A program made the translations under genes and the position numbers. Below, in pieces: positions 1 through 6,992 of a DNA stretch of 24,960 nucleotides. The number at the start of each line of letters is the position of its first letter. The first letter of the stretch is position 1. The DNA is from an archaeon (GTDB lineage Archaea; Thermoproteota; Bathyarchaeia; TCS64): positions 1 to 24,960 of the forward strand of contig JAHLLU010000003.1 of the NCBI GenBank assembly GCA_020444005.1. Reading direction: 5' to 3'. The notes under the pieces were generated by a model. The model had not been told where the DNA came from, made no database searches, and saw nothing but the letters and a program-made list of their open reading frames with translations.

Positions 1-305
1 AGAACCTCAAACCTGAAGTCGAAGTATGCGTGAAGGAACTCCCCCATCTTAGCTGGGGTGATCTTCACTATTTCCTCGATCCTTTCAGTGAACTTTTTGA
101 TGAAAACCTTCTCAAGGTTTAACGCGATCTTGTCGTCGTGTTCTACCTCGATCTCCCCATAGGGGGTCTCCTTGAGGCGCTCTATGAACTCGTTGATGTC
201 GTTTGCCTCTGCGAGTCGCTGCATCTGCTGCTTGTTCAGAAGGTCAGCGATCCTAGCATGGGTTCGTAGAACCACGTAGTTGGTTCCTAGGTTTGCTCGT
301 GTCAT
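1..305 (-). CDS. atpC: A-type ATP synthase subunit C, partial (3' end outside window)
   Basis: The frame is open from an ATG at 305 to the left window edge, giving about 101 N-terminal residues. The translation begins MTRANLGTNYVVLRTHARIA and includes FLHAYFDFRFEV, which fits the all-helical subunit C (AC39/d family). This subunit forms the socket joining the central stalk (D, F) to the membrane rotor ring of the archaeal ATP synthase. Its ATG overlaps the TGA of the upstream D gene (ATGA), so the two are almost certainly co-transcribed and translationally coupled. The full protein is usually about 350 residues, so roughly two thirds lies outside. In methanogen operons C is placed upstream of A; here it follows D. 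Confidence 0.85.
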   Translation of the reverse strand, partial: MTRANLGTNYVVLRTHARIADLLNKQQMQRLAEANDINEFIERLKETPYGEIEVEHDDKIALNLEKVFIKKFTERIEEIVKITPAKMGEFLHAYFDFRFEV

Positions 306-910
306 TGTCGTGTGCCTCCGATTAGCTTCATCCTGACAAGCTCCTCCATTGATTCTGCGTCGAGTTTATCCTCGATGAACTTGATGGTGTGCTGCATGTC
401 GGGTATAACCATGTTCTCAAGGGCGTTTACCTTCCTGCTGGTTGTACCCAGCTCCTCGGCGATCCTGCTGACTCGTTCCTCGAACTCGGCTAGCCTGATT
501 AGCTCCTCGATGATCTCATAGACTTTCTCAGCAGCGTGAGACAATGTAATGTCCAACTCAGCTGAAATCTCAGGGGTCTCCTTGACCCGTACGGATGGAT
601 ATACGACACCCATTACGCTTCTGGGCAGTATCTCTAGGTCAAGAGTGTTTTTGATGCTTCGTGCCTGACTCTGTACTTCCGCTGGTCCTAGACTTAAATA
701 GGCTGCAGTTAGGGCGCTGTAGGCTTCCTGAAGATTGTTCATCATCATTCCCCTTCTACCCTTCAAGACGTCGAGGCTCTCAGTCAGCTCCTTTGCGAGC
801 TGGTCCCGTTTGAGTTTGAGGAACTCGGTTCCTCTCTCTATGGTCTGGATTCGCCTCTTGGTCTCCATGAGGTAGCCCTTTGTGGGCCTAACACCGGATG
901 TAGCAGACAT
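302..910 (-). CDS. atpD: A-type ATP synthase subunit D
   Basis: This encodes 202 residues of the central rotor shaft of the A1 head. The start VRPTKGYLMETKRRI followed by GTEFLKLKRDQLAKEL is the family signature of the long N-terminal coiled-coil helix, and a second long helix lies near the C-terminus, as expected for an antiparallel coiled coil. The ATG lies 2 bp after the stop of the B gene, and the stop overlaps the start of C. The length matches the family (about 200-220 residues). The protein is cytoplasmic and turns inside the A3B3 hexamer, coupling rotation of the membrane ring to ATP synthesis. Confidence 0.93.
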   Translation of the reverse strand: MSATSGVRPTKGYLMETKRRIQTIERGTEFLKLKRDQLAKELTESLDVLKGRRGMMMNNLQEAYSALTAAYLSLGPAEVQSQARSIKNTLDLEILPRSVMGVVYPSVRVKETPEISAELDITLSHAAEKVYEIIEELIRLAEFEERVSRIAEELGTTSRKVNALENMVIPDMQHTIKFIEDKLDAESMEELVRMKLIGGTRQ

Positions 911-912
911 GG

Positions 913-2295
913 TTATGCTTCACTCTTGTGTGCTGGGTGATACTTTTCGATGTATGCTTCACGTACCCTGATTAGATCGTCCTCTGGTAGGTCACTCAGT
1001 AGATCCCATGCGAGGTCAAGTGTCTGCTCGATGGTACGGTTCTCGTAAATACCCTGATTGATGAACTCCTGCTCAAAACGGTCCGCGAACCTGAGCCACT
1101 GGCGCTCACGCTCAGAGAGACCTACAGCACCGACGATCCTGACCAAGCCTCTGGCTCGCTGTCCCTCAGCGTACGCCATGTAAAGCTGGTTTGATACGTC
1201 TTGGTGGTCTTCTCTCGTGGTCTCCTCACCGATACCGTCCTTCATCAACCGTGATAGGCTGGGTAGCACGTTCATTGGTGGATAGATACCACGGAGTGAA
1301 AGCTCACGCTGGAGAAGTATCTGACCCTCTGTAATGTATCCCGTTAGGTCTGGGATTGGGTGAGTGATGTCTCCTGCCGGCATCGAGAGGATAGGCATCA
1401 GCGTAACGCTGCCGGGTACTCCCTTGATACGTCCAGCTCTCTCGTAGATTGTAGCGAGGTCGCTGTAAAGGTAGCCGGGGTAGCCTTTTCGTGTTGGAAT
1501 CTCTTCTCTTGCGATGCTGATTGCACGCAGGGCTTCTGCGTAGTTTGTCATGTCTGTTAGTACGACTAGTACGTGCATTCCTAGGTCGAATGCTAGGTAC
1601 TCTGCTACGGTCTGTGCGATACGTGGTGTGACGATACGCTCAATCGGTGGGTCGTCTGCTAGGTTAAGGATCATTACTGATTTGTTAAGTGCACCTGTTT
1701 TCTCGAACTCGGTTCTAAAGTATGCTGCCTCTTCGTTTTTGATCCCCATTGCGCCGAATACGATGGCGAAATCGCTCTCTGATCCGGGGATAGTTGCCTG
1801 TCTAGCGATCTGCGCGGCTAGCTCGTTGTGGGCTAGACCTGACTCGCTGAAGATAGGTAGTTTCTGTCCTCTGACGAGGCTTGTCATGCCGTCGATGCCG
1901 CTCATACCTGTCTGGATGAACTCTTTTGGTACTTCACGTGCGGCTGGGTTGATGACTCCGCCGTTTACGTCTCTGAGGTCGCTGCTGATGATCTGTGGCA
2001 TATCGTCGATGGGCTCGAAGCTTCCGTTGAAGACTCTGCCGATGAGGTCTTCTGATACTGGGATTCGTTGTACGTCTCCGCTGAACTTTACTGTGGTGTT
2101 CAGGTTTAGACCAGAGGTGACTCCGAAGCACTGGATCATTGCGTAATCTTTGCTTACGTCAAGTACGCTTCCCTGTACGATTGTTCCGTCTGGTCGCTCG
2201 ATGTATACGATCTCGTCGTATGCTACGTCCTTGATCTTCTGGACCATTAGGATTGGTCCTCTGATCTCTGATGTGGTCTTGTATACTATGCTCAT
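913..2295 (-). CDS. atpB: A-type ATP synthase subunit B (regulatory/non-catalytic)
   Basis: This 460-residue protein is the non-catalytic partner of subunit A in the A3B3 head. It starts [19 protein letters not shown], a typical B-subunit N-terminal barrel. Where the A subunit has its P-loop it carries the degenerate GLAHNE segment (about residues 153-158), so it binds nucleotide without hydrolysing it. The ATG overlaps the stop of the A gene by 4 bp (ATGA), indicating coupled translation in the expected 1:1 ratio. Length and motif order are normal for the family. Confidence 0.95.
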   Translation of the reverse strand: MSIVYKTTSEIRGPILMVQKIKDVAYDEIVYIERPDGTIVQGSVLDVSKDYAMIQCFGVTSGLNLNTTVKFSGDVQRIPVSEDLIGRVFNGSFEPIDDMPQIISSDLRDVNGGVINPAAREVPKEFIQTGMSGIDGMTSLVRGQKLPIFSESGLAHNELAAQIARQATIPGSESDFAIVFGAMGIKNEEAAYFRTEFEKTGALNKSVMILNLADDPPIERIVTPRIAQTVAEYLAFDLGMHVLVVLTDMTNYAEALRAISIAREEIPTRKGYPGYLYSDLATIYERAGRIKGVPGSVTLMPILSMPAGDITHPIPDLTGYITEGQILLQRELSLRGIYPPMNVLPSLSRLMKDGIGEETTREDHQDVSNQLYMAYAEGQRARGLVRIVGAVGLSERERQWLRFADRFEQEFINQGIYENRTIEQTLDLAWDLLSDLPEDDLIRVREAYIEKYHPAHKSEA

Positions 2296-4064
2296 GCTGA
2301 TTCCACCTCGTATTGATCTGCTAATGCATCTATCTCGGACATCATCTGGGCTCTCGCATTGTCGATGGGTTCTTCTCCCTCATACTCCTTGAGCCTCATA
2401 ATATCCCTGATTGCGTCTAGCTCACGTACTTGGTCGATGGGTACTCCCTGCTCGATCAAGGGTCGGACTGTATTGTAGAAGTCCGTGAAGAGTCGTAGTA
2501 GCTTGACCTGTTTCTCTGGTGGACAGTAACGGTCAACCTCGTGGAAAGCGCTCTGAACTAGGAAGCCTTCCCTGAGCATCTCTGCGAGTAATAGAACAAG
2601 CCTCTGGTCGTCTGGGAGCGCCTTCTCACCGATGATACGGGCTGTCTCCTCGATCTCCGCCGCTTCTTCCAGTATTCTAAGTGCTTGGCTTCTTGTCTCC
2701 TCCCATGTGGGGTCTAGCTCACTCCACCATCTGGCTGCAACATCAAGGTATCTACTGAAGCTTCGTAGCCAGTTGATGGCTGGGAAGTGTCTTCTATAGG
2801 CTAGCTGGCTGTCCAGTGCCCAGAAGGTTCCGATGAATCTGAGTGTGGTAGTTGTGACTGGCTCTGAGTAGTCTCCACCGGGTGGTGAGACGGCTCCGAG
2901 CAAGGTTAGGCTTCCGTACCTGTCCTCTGTGGCTGGTACTTTTACTCTGCCGCTTCTCTCGTAGATGCTTGCGATACGGTCAGCTAGGTAGGCTGGGAAT
3001 CCTGCTTCTGCTGGGATTTCTTCGAGCCTGCCGCTGATGTCTCTGAGGGCTTCTGCCCACCTGCTGGTGGAGTCAGCCATCAGTGATACGTCGTATCCCA
3101 TGTCTCTGAAGTACTCGCCAATGGTGATGCCCATGTAGATGCTGGCCTCACGGGCGGATACCGCCATGTTTGATACGTTTGCTACGATGATAGTACGCTC
3201 AATTAGCTTCTTACCGCTCCTTGGGTCCTCGATCTCTGGGAACTGGTCGACTACGTCAGCCATCTCGTTTCCACGTTCACCGCATCCAATGTAGACGATG
3301 ATGTCGGCGTCGCTCCACTTGGCGATCTGTTGTAGTGTGACTGTTTTCCCTGTTCCGAATCCGCCGGGTACGGCTGATGCGCCGCCTTTGGCGCATGGGA
3401 AGAAGGTGTCAATGACCCTCTGTCCTGTGATGAGTGGCTGGCTTAGTGCGAGCCTCTCCTTGATTGGTCTTCCAACCCTGACTGGCCATGTCTGCATCAT
3501 CTTTAGGTCAACGTCACCGTTCTCGGTGGTCAAGACTCCTATTGTGTCTGTGACTGTGAACTCTCCTTCATCGATGCTTTTGATGACGCCTGTCTGGTTT
3601 GGCGGGACCATGATCTTGTGGACGAAGGATTCAGTTTCCTGAACCTGACCGATGAAGTCTCCTCCGCTTACCTCGTCACCGGGTTTAACAAGTGGTTCGA
3701 AGTTCCATTTCTTTTCACGGTCCAGTGGTGCGATGTTTGTTCCTCTGGTGATGAATGGTCCCGTTAGGTCCCAAAGTTTGGTCTCTGATCGTGAGATACC
3801 GTCTACGATCTGTGCCATTAGTCCGGGTCCTAGTTCGGCTACTAGTGGTGTGCCGATGTCTACGACTGGTTCACCGGGTTTGATTCCGGAAGTAGACTCG
3901 TAGCATTGGATATAGGCAATGTCTTGACTGAGTCGGACGATCTCGCCCATCAGTTTTAGGTTTCCTACCTCAATGAGGTCCCCCATCTTTGGTTCTTCTT
4001 TGAATTTTCCTAGGATTAGTGAGCCGTTGATTCGCTCGATTACTCCTGTAAGTCTCTCTGACAT
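2292..4064 (-). CDS. atpA: A-type ATP synthase catalytic subunit A
   Basis: This 590-residue protein is the catalytic nucleotide-binding subunit of the archaeal ATP synthase. The Walker A loop is GGFGTGKT (about 234-241), followed by GERGNE (about 262-267), which contains the catalytic glutamate region. The bulge domain that separates A-type A subunits from F-type beta lies before the P-loop. The archaeal loop is usually GPFGSGKT, so P to G and S to T are small local variations. The length is normal and there is no sign of the intein found in some archaeal A subunits. The ATG directly follows the TAG of the E gene, with a GGGGGT ribosome-binding site a few bases upstream. Confidence 0.96.
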   Translation of the reverse strand: MSERLTGVIERINGSLILGKFKEEPKMGDLIEVGNLKLMGEIVRLSQDIAYIQCYESTSGIKPGEPVVDIGTPLVAELGPGLMAQIVDGISRSETKLWDLTGPFITRGTNIAPLDREKKWNFEPLVKPGDEVSGGDFIGQVQETESFVHKIMVPPNQTGVIKSIDEGEFTVTDTIGVLTTENGDVDLKMMQTWPVRVGRPIKERLALSQPLITGQRVIDTFFPCAKGGASAVPGGFGTGKTVTLQQIAKWSDADIIVYIGCGERGNEMADVVDQFPEIEDPRSGKKLIERTIIVANVSNMAVSAREASIYMGITIGEYFRDMGYDVSLMADSTSRWAEALRDISGRLEEIPAEAGFPAYLADRIASIYERSGRVKVPATEDRYGSLTLLGAVSPPGGDYSEPVTTTTLRFIGTFWALDSQLAYRRHFPAINWLRSFSRYLDVAARWWSELDPTWEETRSQALRILEEAAEIEETARIIGEKALPDDQRLVLLLAEMLREGFLVQSAFHEVDRYCPPEKQVKLLRLFTDFYNTVRPLIEQGVPIDQVRELDAIRDIMRLKEYEGEEPIDNARAQMMSEIDALADQYEVESA

Positions 4065-4667
4065 CTAGATTACCCCCAGTTTCTCGGCGACACCCGCCGT
4101 TAGTTTTCCTTTCGCTTCATCTAGTCTTGAGTCAAGTGTGTTATAGATGGTTTTGGTGCCTTCAAGGTTCACGACCGTAACCCCACCGACTATGTCAACG
4201 GGGCTAGTTTCGATCTTTACCTTGTAGCCTGTTGGAAGCTCCTCCATCATTGACTTAAGAGTAGCAGTGTCTTCCTTGTTAGCGTAAACAATACAGTCCT
4301 CTGAGAGGGTCTCGATTGACTCTTTCGCTAGTTTGACAAGTATATCTTTGTATTCAGGACCTTCAACGGTATTTTTAATCTCTTCCTCGACCTGTTTGAA
4401 GACCTTATTGACTATCTCGCTTCTAGCTTCCATCACCTGTTTTCTGCCTTGAAGCTGTGCGCCTCCGACGATTCTGTCGTGGACTGCACGTAGTTCTCCG
4501 CCGATGATGTTCTCGATGGCGTTATTGGTCTGTGCCTCGATTCTTTTCTTCTCAGCTTCAGCGTTTGCAGTTATCTTGACTGCTCTTTCTTTGGCTTTCT
4601 CGATGATCTCGTTATGCTGCTGGACAGTCTTGTCTATTAGCGTATTCTCCATCTGTTCTTCACTCAT
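4065..4667 (-). CDS. atpE: A-type ATP synthase subunit E (peripheral stalk)
   Basis: This 200-residue protein has a highly charged, Ala/Glu/Lys-rich N-terminal half, predicted to be a long coiled coil, and a compact C-terminal half (LVKLAKESIETLSED, VDIVGGVTVVNLEGT). This is the layout of subunit E, which pairs with subunit H to form the peripheral stalk that holds the A3B3 head still. Its ATG overlaps the stop of the H gene by 4 bp and its TAG abuts the A start. Length and position next to H match the family. Confidence 0.92.
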   Translation of the reverse strand: MSEEQMENTLIDKTVQQHNEIIEKAKERAVKITANAEAEKKRIEAQTNNAIENIIGGELRAVHDRIVGGAQLQGRKQVMEARSEIVNKVFKQVEEEIKNTVEGPEYKDILVKLAKESIETLSEDCIVYANKEDTATLKSMMEELPTGYKVKIETSPVDIVGGVTVVNLEGTKTIYNTLDSRLDEAKGKLTAGVAEKLGVI

Positions 4668-4996
4668 TGTGGTACGACCTCCTTCAGCACGTGATCCACT
4701 GCCTCCTTGATCTTCTCATCAGAGGTTCCCATGATTTCCTTGACCCGGTTCTCGTAGTCCTTAGTTACCTTCTTGGCTTCCTTCTTGGCATCTGCTTCTG
4801 CGTCCACCAAGAACTCATCCAACCCAGTCCTACGCTGAGCCCTGAGACGCTTCTTCTCAGTCTCAGCCCTGACCTCTGCAAGAGACTCCTCAGCCTCTTT
4901 TTGGGCCTTGGAAACGATCTCGTTCGCCTCAGCTTGGGCTTTCTCGATTAATGCGATAAGCCGTTCGCTTAGGCCTAGGATGTTTTTCATTTCCAT
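4664..4996 (-). CDS. atpH: A-type ATP synthase subunit H (peripheral stalk coiled coil)
   Basis: This 110-residue protein is almost entirely charged helix, with the AQAEANEIVSKAQKEAEESL pattern seen in subunit H (G of V-ATPases), the partner of E in the peripheral stalk. Start choice: the ATG at 4996 has a GGAG about 9 bases upstream, inside the end of the F gene; a second ATG at 4990 is too far from it. The 3' end overlaps the E start (ATGA). No membrane segment is visible, which distinguishes it from subunit I. Confidence 0.85.
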   Translation of the reverse strand: MEMKNILGLSERLIALIEKAQAEANEIVSKAQKEAEESLAEVRAETEKKRLRAQRRTGLDEFLVDAEADAKKEAKKVTKDYENRVKEIMGTSDEKIKEAVDHVLKEVVPQ

Positions 4997-5001
4997 TTTA
5001 A

Positions 5002-5316
5002 TTATAACTCCAGTTTAGTCCCTATTGCTAGTGAGACCACTGCCTGTAGCTCCTCCATCCTCATCCCTGTCTCCATGGTGAGTCCGGGTATAAGCGCGAA
5101 AAGAGGCGTAATTTCGCCTCTTCTCATCACTTCATCTCTAATTGGTCGCGTAGCCTCAGTGTACCGCTCAGGCACAATGATAATCTTGGGATTATCAGCC
5201 ATTGCGCGGTCTAGAGTGGCAACCACTGTCTCTTCATCGTTTGCTTCGTAGCCTCGTGCACCGATTAGCTGGAAGCATGTCACGAATGATGAGGGACCTA
5301 TGACAGCTATGCTCAT
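5002..5316 (-). CDS. atpF: A-type ATP synthase subunit F
   Basis: This 104-residue protein has the Rossmann-like layout of subunit F: an N-terminal strand IAVIGPSSFVTCFQLIGARG, a middle KIIIVPERY, and a tail beginning ITPLFALIPG. F binds the D shaft and activates the rotor. It is the first gene of the operon here, about 30 bp downstream of a clear TATA box. It has no Shine-Dalgarno sequence and is therefore probably translated from a leaderless mRNA. Confidence 0.9.
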   Translation of the reverse strand: MSIAVIGPSSFVTCFQLIGARGYEANDEETVVATLDRAMADNPKIIIVPERYTEATRPIRDEVMRRGEITPLFALIPGLTMETGMRMEELQAVVSLAIGTKLEL

Positions 5317-5340
5317 TTCAATGGGGTTGAGGTTGAATTT

Positions 5341-5350
5341 CTTTTAAAAG
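5341..5350 (-). promoter_or_regulatory. TATA box of the ATP synthase operon
   Basis: The self-complementary CTTTTAAAAG is centred about 30 bp upstream of the ATG of atpF on the minus strand. This spacing puts transcription initiation within a few bases of the ATG, consistent with the absence of a ribosome-binding site. Confidence 0.6.
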
Positions 5351-5520
5351 ACTTACGACTAGACACTGTTTTGGTATATACTATGACTGGGGTTTCCAGT
5401 TATTCCCCGGGGTATACGTCACTTATTCTCCGTTACTCATACACTTTTTTGTATAGATCAAGATCGAAAAGAAGCTGTTCTGGGGCTGGTTTCAATAAAT
5501 TATTGGTGTTTGCGGCTGCG

Positions 5521-5554
5521 CCGCGTTACCCCCTCCCCCCCCCCGGGGTAGCGG
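5521..5554. repeat. C5-T-C10-G4 tract within an inverted repeat
   Basis: The arms GCCGC..TACCCC and GGGGTAGCGGC can pair with a 2-base bulge, enclosing a run of C5, T, then cytosines, followed by four guanines. On the minus strand it reads C4 G10 A G5. It lies directly after the 3' end of the minus-strand gene at 5561-6034, so it may act in transcription termination or form a G-quadruplex. The run is also prone to slippage or assembly error. Confidence 0.5.
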
Positions 5555-5560
5555 CTATTC

Positions 5561-6034
5561 TTAGGTTACTGTATGGTCGTATTCGTCGTTGCGTGTTGTG
5601 TGGGGGATAATCTTGAGGTTTTGTTTCTCGACGCGGTAGCCTCTGATTCCATCATAGTCGATCTGGTTTTCTTCTAGTAGTTTCTTTGTCTGTTCCTCTT
5701 TACCAGCGGGTACGTAGAGGAAGAGTTTCTTGTATTCCCGTCCATAGGGGGCTACGTTGCTTAGTGCCTTCCATCGGGGTAGGCTTTTCTCTGAGATAGC
5801 TGATTTTTGTTCGACTATGCCTATTTCTCTGATGCTTCCATCAGGGTTTGTAATCACGATGTTTGGGTAGAGGGTGCCAACTTCTGTGCTGATGGCATAT
5901 CGTTTCACCTCATCGTTTACTATGGTTTTTTGTCCCTCTGGCCAAGTATCTTGGTCTACGAAGGGAAAACGTGTTGAGGCGATGATTCGTGCTATCCTGT
6001 TGATTAGTGTCTCTGGTTCTAGCAAAATGATCAA
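5561..6034 (-). CDS. Small PD-(D/E)XK nuclease-fold-like protein of unknown role
   Basis: This is a 157-residue protein I do not recognise as a named family. The stretch around residues 57-77 (YPNIVITN, then IVEQKSA) resembles the core of PD-(D/E)XK nucleases: an acidic or Asn residue after proline on one strand and E-x-K on the next, here with N58 where Asp is usual and E75-Q-K77. No other domain, signal peptide or membrane segment is visible. The start is uncertain: TTG at 6034 or TTG at 6025, neither with a Shine-Dalgarno. It lies 28 bp after the acetyltransferase gene on the same strand and may be co-transcribed with it. The role is unknown; DNA repair or restriction is only a guess from the fold. 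Confidence 0.6.
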   Translation of the reverse strand: MIILLEPETLINRIARIIASTRFPFVDQDTWPEGQKTIVNDEVKRYAISTEVGTLYPNIVITNPDGSIREIGIVEQKSAISEKSLPRWKALSNVAPYGREYKKLFLYVPAGKEEQTKKLLEENQIDYDGIRGYRVEKQNLKIIPHTTRNDEYDHTVT

Positions 6035-6062
6035 TAGATAAGGGTAGTGGGGTGTTAAATGG

Positions 6063-6608
6063 TTAAGCCTTGTATTCGCGTTTTAGGACGCTGTACATGT
6101 TAAGGTCTATGAAGTCGCCGTACTCATACTCGTAGTCCCTGAATGTACCTTCATGCTGGAAGCCGTGTTTCTCTGCTACTCTCTTGGAGGCATTGTTTCT
6201 AGGGTCGATTAGGGCTTGTATTCTGTTTAGGTTCATCTCGTTGAACCCATAGTCTAGTGCTGCCTTGATGGCTTCAGTCATGATTCCCTTGCCCCAGTAT
6301 TGTTTACCAAGGATGTAACCAATCTCGGCTCTACTGTGCTTCTTCTCCCAGTCATAGAAACCTACGTCACCAATGTAAGTGTCCTCGTCTTTGAGAGTGA
6401 TTATCCATCTGAGTCCAATCTCTTCCCTGTGGAGCTTGGTTAGCCAGTCAAGATGTTTCTTGTTTTTATCCAATGTGTCATAGGGCTTGACACCATAGTA
6501 TCGCATTACATCTGGGTCAGTGTGAATATCAAACATAGGCTGCATGTCTTTCTCCATTGGTCCCCGGAGCACAAGCCGCTGGGTAGTGAGCTTGGGAAAG
6601 GGTTTCAT
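6063..6608 (-). CDS. GNAT-family N-acetyltransferase, RimJ/RimL type
   Basis: This 181-residue protein starts TQRLVLRGPMEKDM, the entry motif of the RimJ/RimL branch of GNAT acetyltransferases. The acetyl-CoA pyrophosphate loop is Q103-YWGKG-108 followed by IMTEA, and the C-terminal NNASKRVAEKHGFQHEG is the usual motif B helix and strand. Members acetylate protein N-termini or small amines; the substrate cannot be told from sequence. The ATG is about 25 bp from a TATA box (6630-6637) with no ribosome-binding site, so it is probably leaderless. It is divergent from the small membrane protein gene. Confidence 0.88.
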   Translation of the reverse strand: MKPFPKLTTQRLVLRGPMEKDMQPMFDIHTDPDVMRYYGVKPYDTLDKNKKHLDWLTKLHREEIGLRWIITLKDEDTYIGDVGFYDWEKKHSRAEIGYILGKQYWGKGIMTEAIKAALDYGFNEMNLNRIQALIDPRNNASKRVAEKHGFQHEGTFRDYEYEYGDFIDLNMYSVLKREYKA

Positions 6609-6629
6609 ACCATTTATCCGGTTATCCCG

Positions 6630-6657
6630 CTTTTAACTGGGTATGATTGTTTAATAA
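6630..6657. promoter_or_regulatory. Divergent pair of TATA boxes
   Basis: On the minus strand GTTAAAAG (6630-6637) lies about 25 bp upstream of the acetyltransferase ATG. On the plus strand TTTAATAA (6650-6657) lies about 26 bp upstream of the ATG at 6680. Both spacings predict leaderless transcripts. Confidence 0.5.
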
Positions 6658-6679
6658 TCGCCTCATCGTTGCACCTTAT

Positions 6680-6940
6680 ATGAAAAAGGCAGACATCCTC
6701 CAAATTGCGGCATCAATACTGATGCTTGTCGCATTACTCTACGGCAGACCCGTCAACTACCCTGATAATGTAAATAATCAGCATGGATTCCCATTGGTTT
6801 GGGGTACTCATCAACTAGTTACAATCGCAGGACCAGTTGACTATTGGATGGTAAGTCTAACCAGCTTAGCATTAGACCTCATGGTCTGGATTGCATTGAT
6901 ACTTGTGATTCCGCTAATCGTAAATTACACTGATTCTTAG
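6680..6940 (+). CDS. Small membrane protein, two transmembrane segments
   Basis: This 86-residue protein starts MKKADILQIAASILMLVALL, has a polar middle (NYPDNVNNQHGFPLVWGTHQ) and ends with a second hydrophobic segment (about MVWIALILVIPLIV). I do not recognise a family. The longer frame begins with TTG at 6647, but that codon overlaps the TATA box; the ATG at 6680 is 26 bp from the box and is the better start. It is likely an integral membrane protein with both segments spanning. The neighbouring genes give no functional clue. Confidence 0.55.
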   Translation: MKKADILQIAASILMLVALLYGRPVNYPDNVNNQHGFPLVWGTHQLVTIAGPVDYWMVSLTSLALDLMVWIALILVIPLIVNYTDS

Positions 6941-6950
6941 AAAGTATAAT

Positions 6951-6984
6951 AAAAAAAGGGATTGCGAGAGGTTCCCCTCTGCGC
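6951..6984 (-). terminator. Hairpin plus T-run terminator of the cytochrome gene
   Basis: Just after the cytochrome stop on the minus strand, a stem AGAGG/CCTCT with a 4-base loop, extended by GCG/CGC, is followed by T7. This fits an intrinsic-type or archaeal T-tract terminator. Confidence 0.55.
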
Positions 6985-6992
6985 ATTATCGG

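Larger units (their letters stand above)
5317..5560. other. Gene-free gap between the ATP synthase operon and a PD-(D/E)XK-like gene
   Basis: This gap of about 240 bp holds the atpF promoter at its left end and a C/G-rich imperfect inverted repeat at its right end. An open frame crosses it on the plus strand, but it runs through the homopolymer tract and into the end of the opposite gene and looks like chance. Confidence 0.6.

Noticed and set aside
1550..2146. 198-codon open frame on the plus strand
   Set aside because: It lies wholly antisense to the well-supported ATP synthase B gene, and its translation is Ser/Arg/Pro-rich without family signatures.
2292..4064. Possible intein in the catalytic A subunit
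   Set aside because: The protein is 590 residues with a continuous P-loop region, so no intein is present.
5371..5610. 79-codon open frame on the plus strand in the gap
   Set aside because: It runs through the C-rich hairpin tract and overlaps the end of the opposite gene; composition gives no support for coding.
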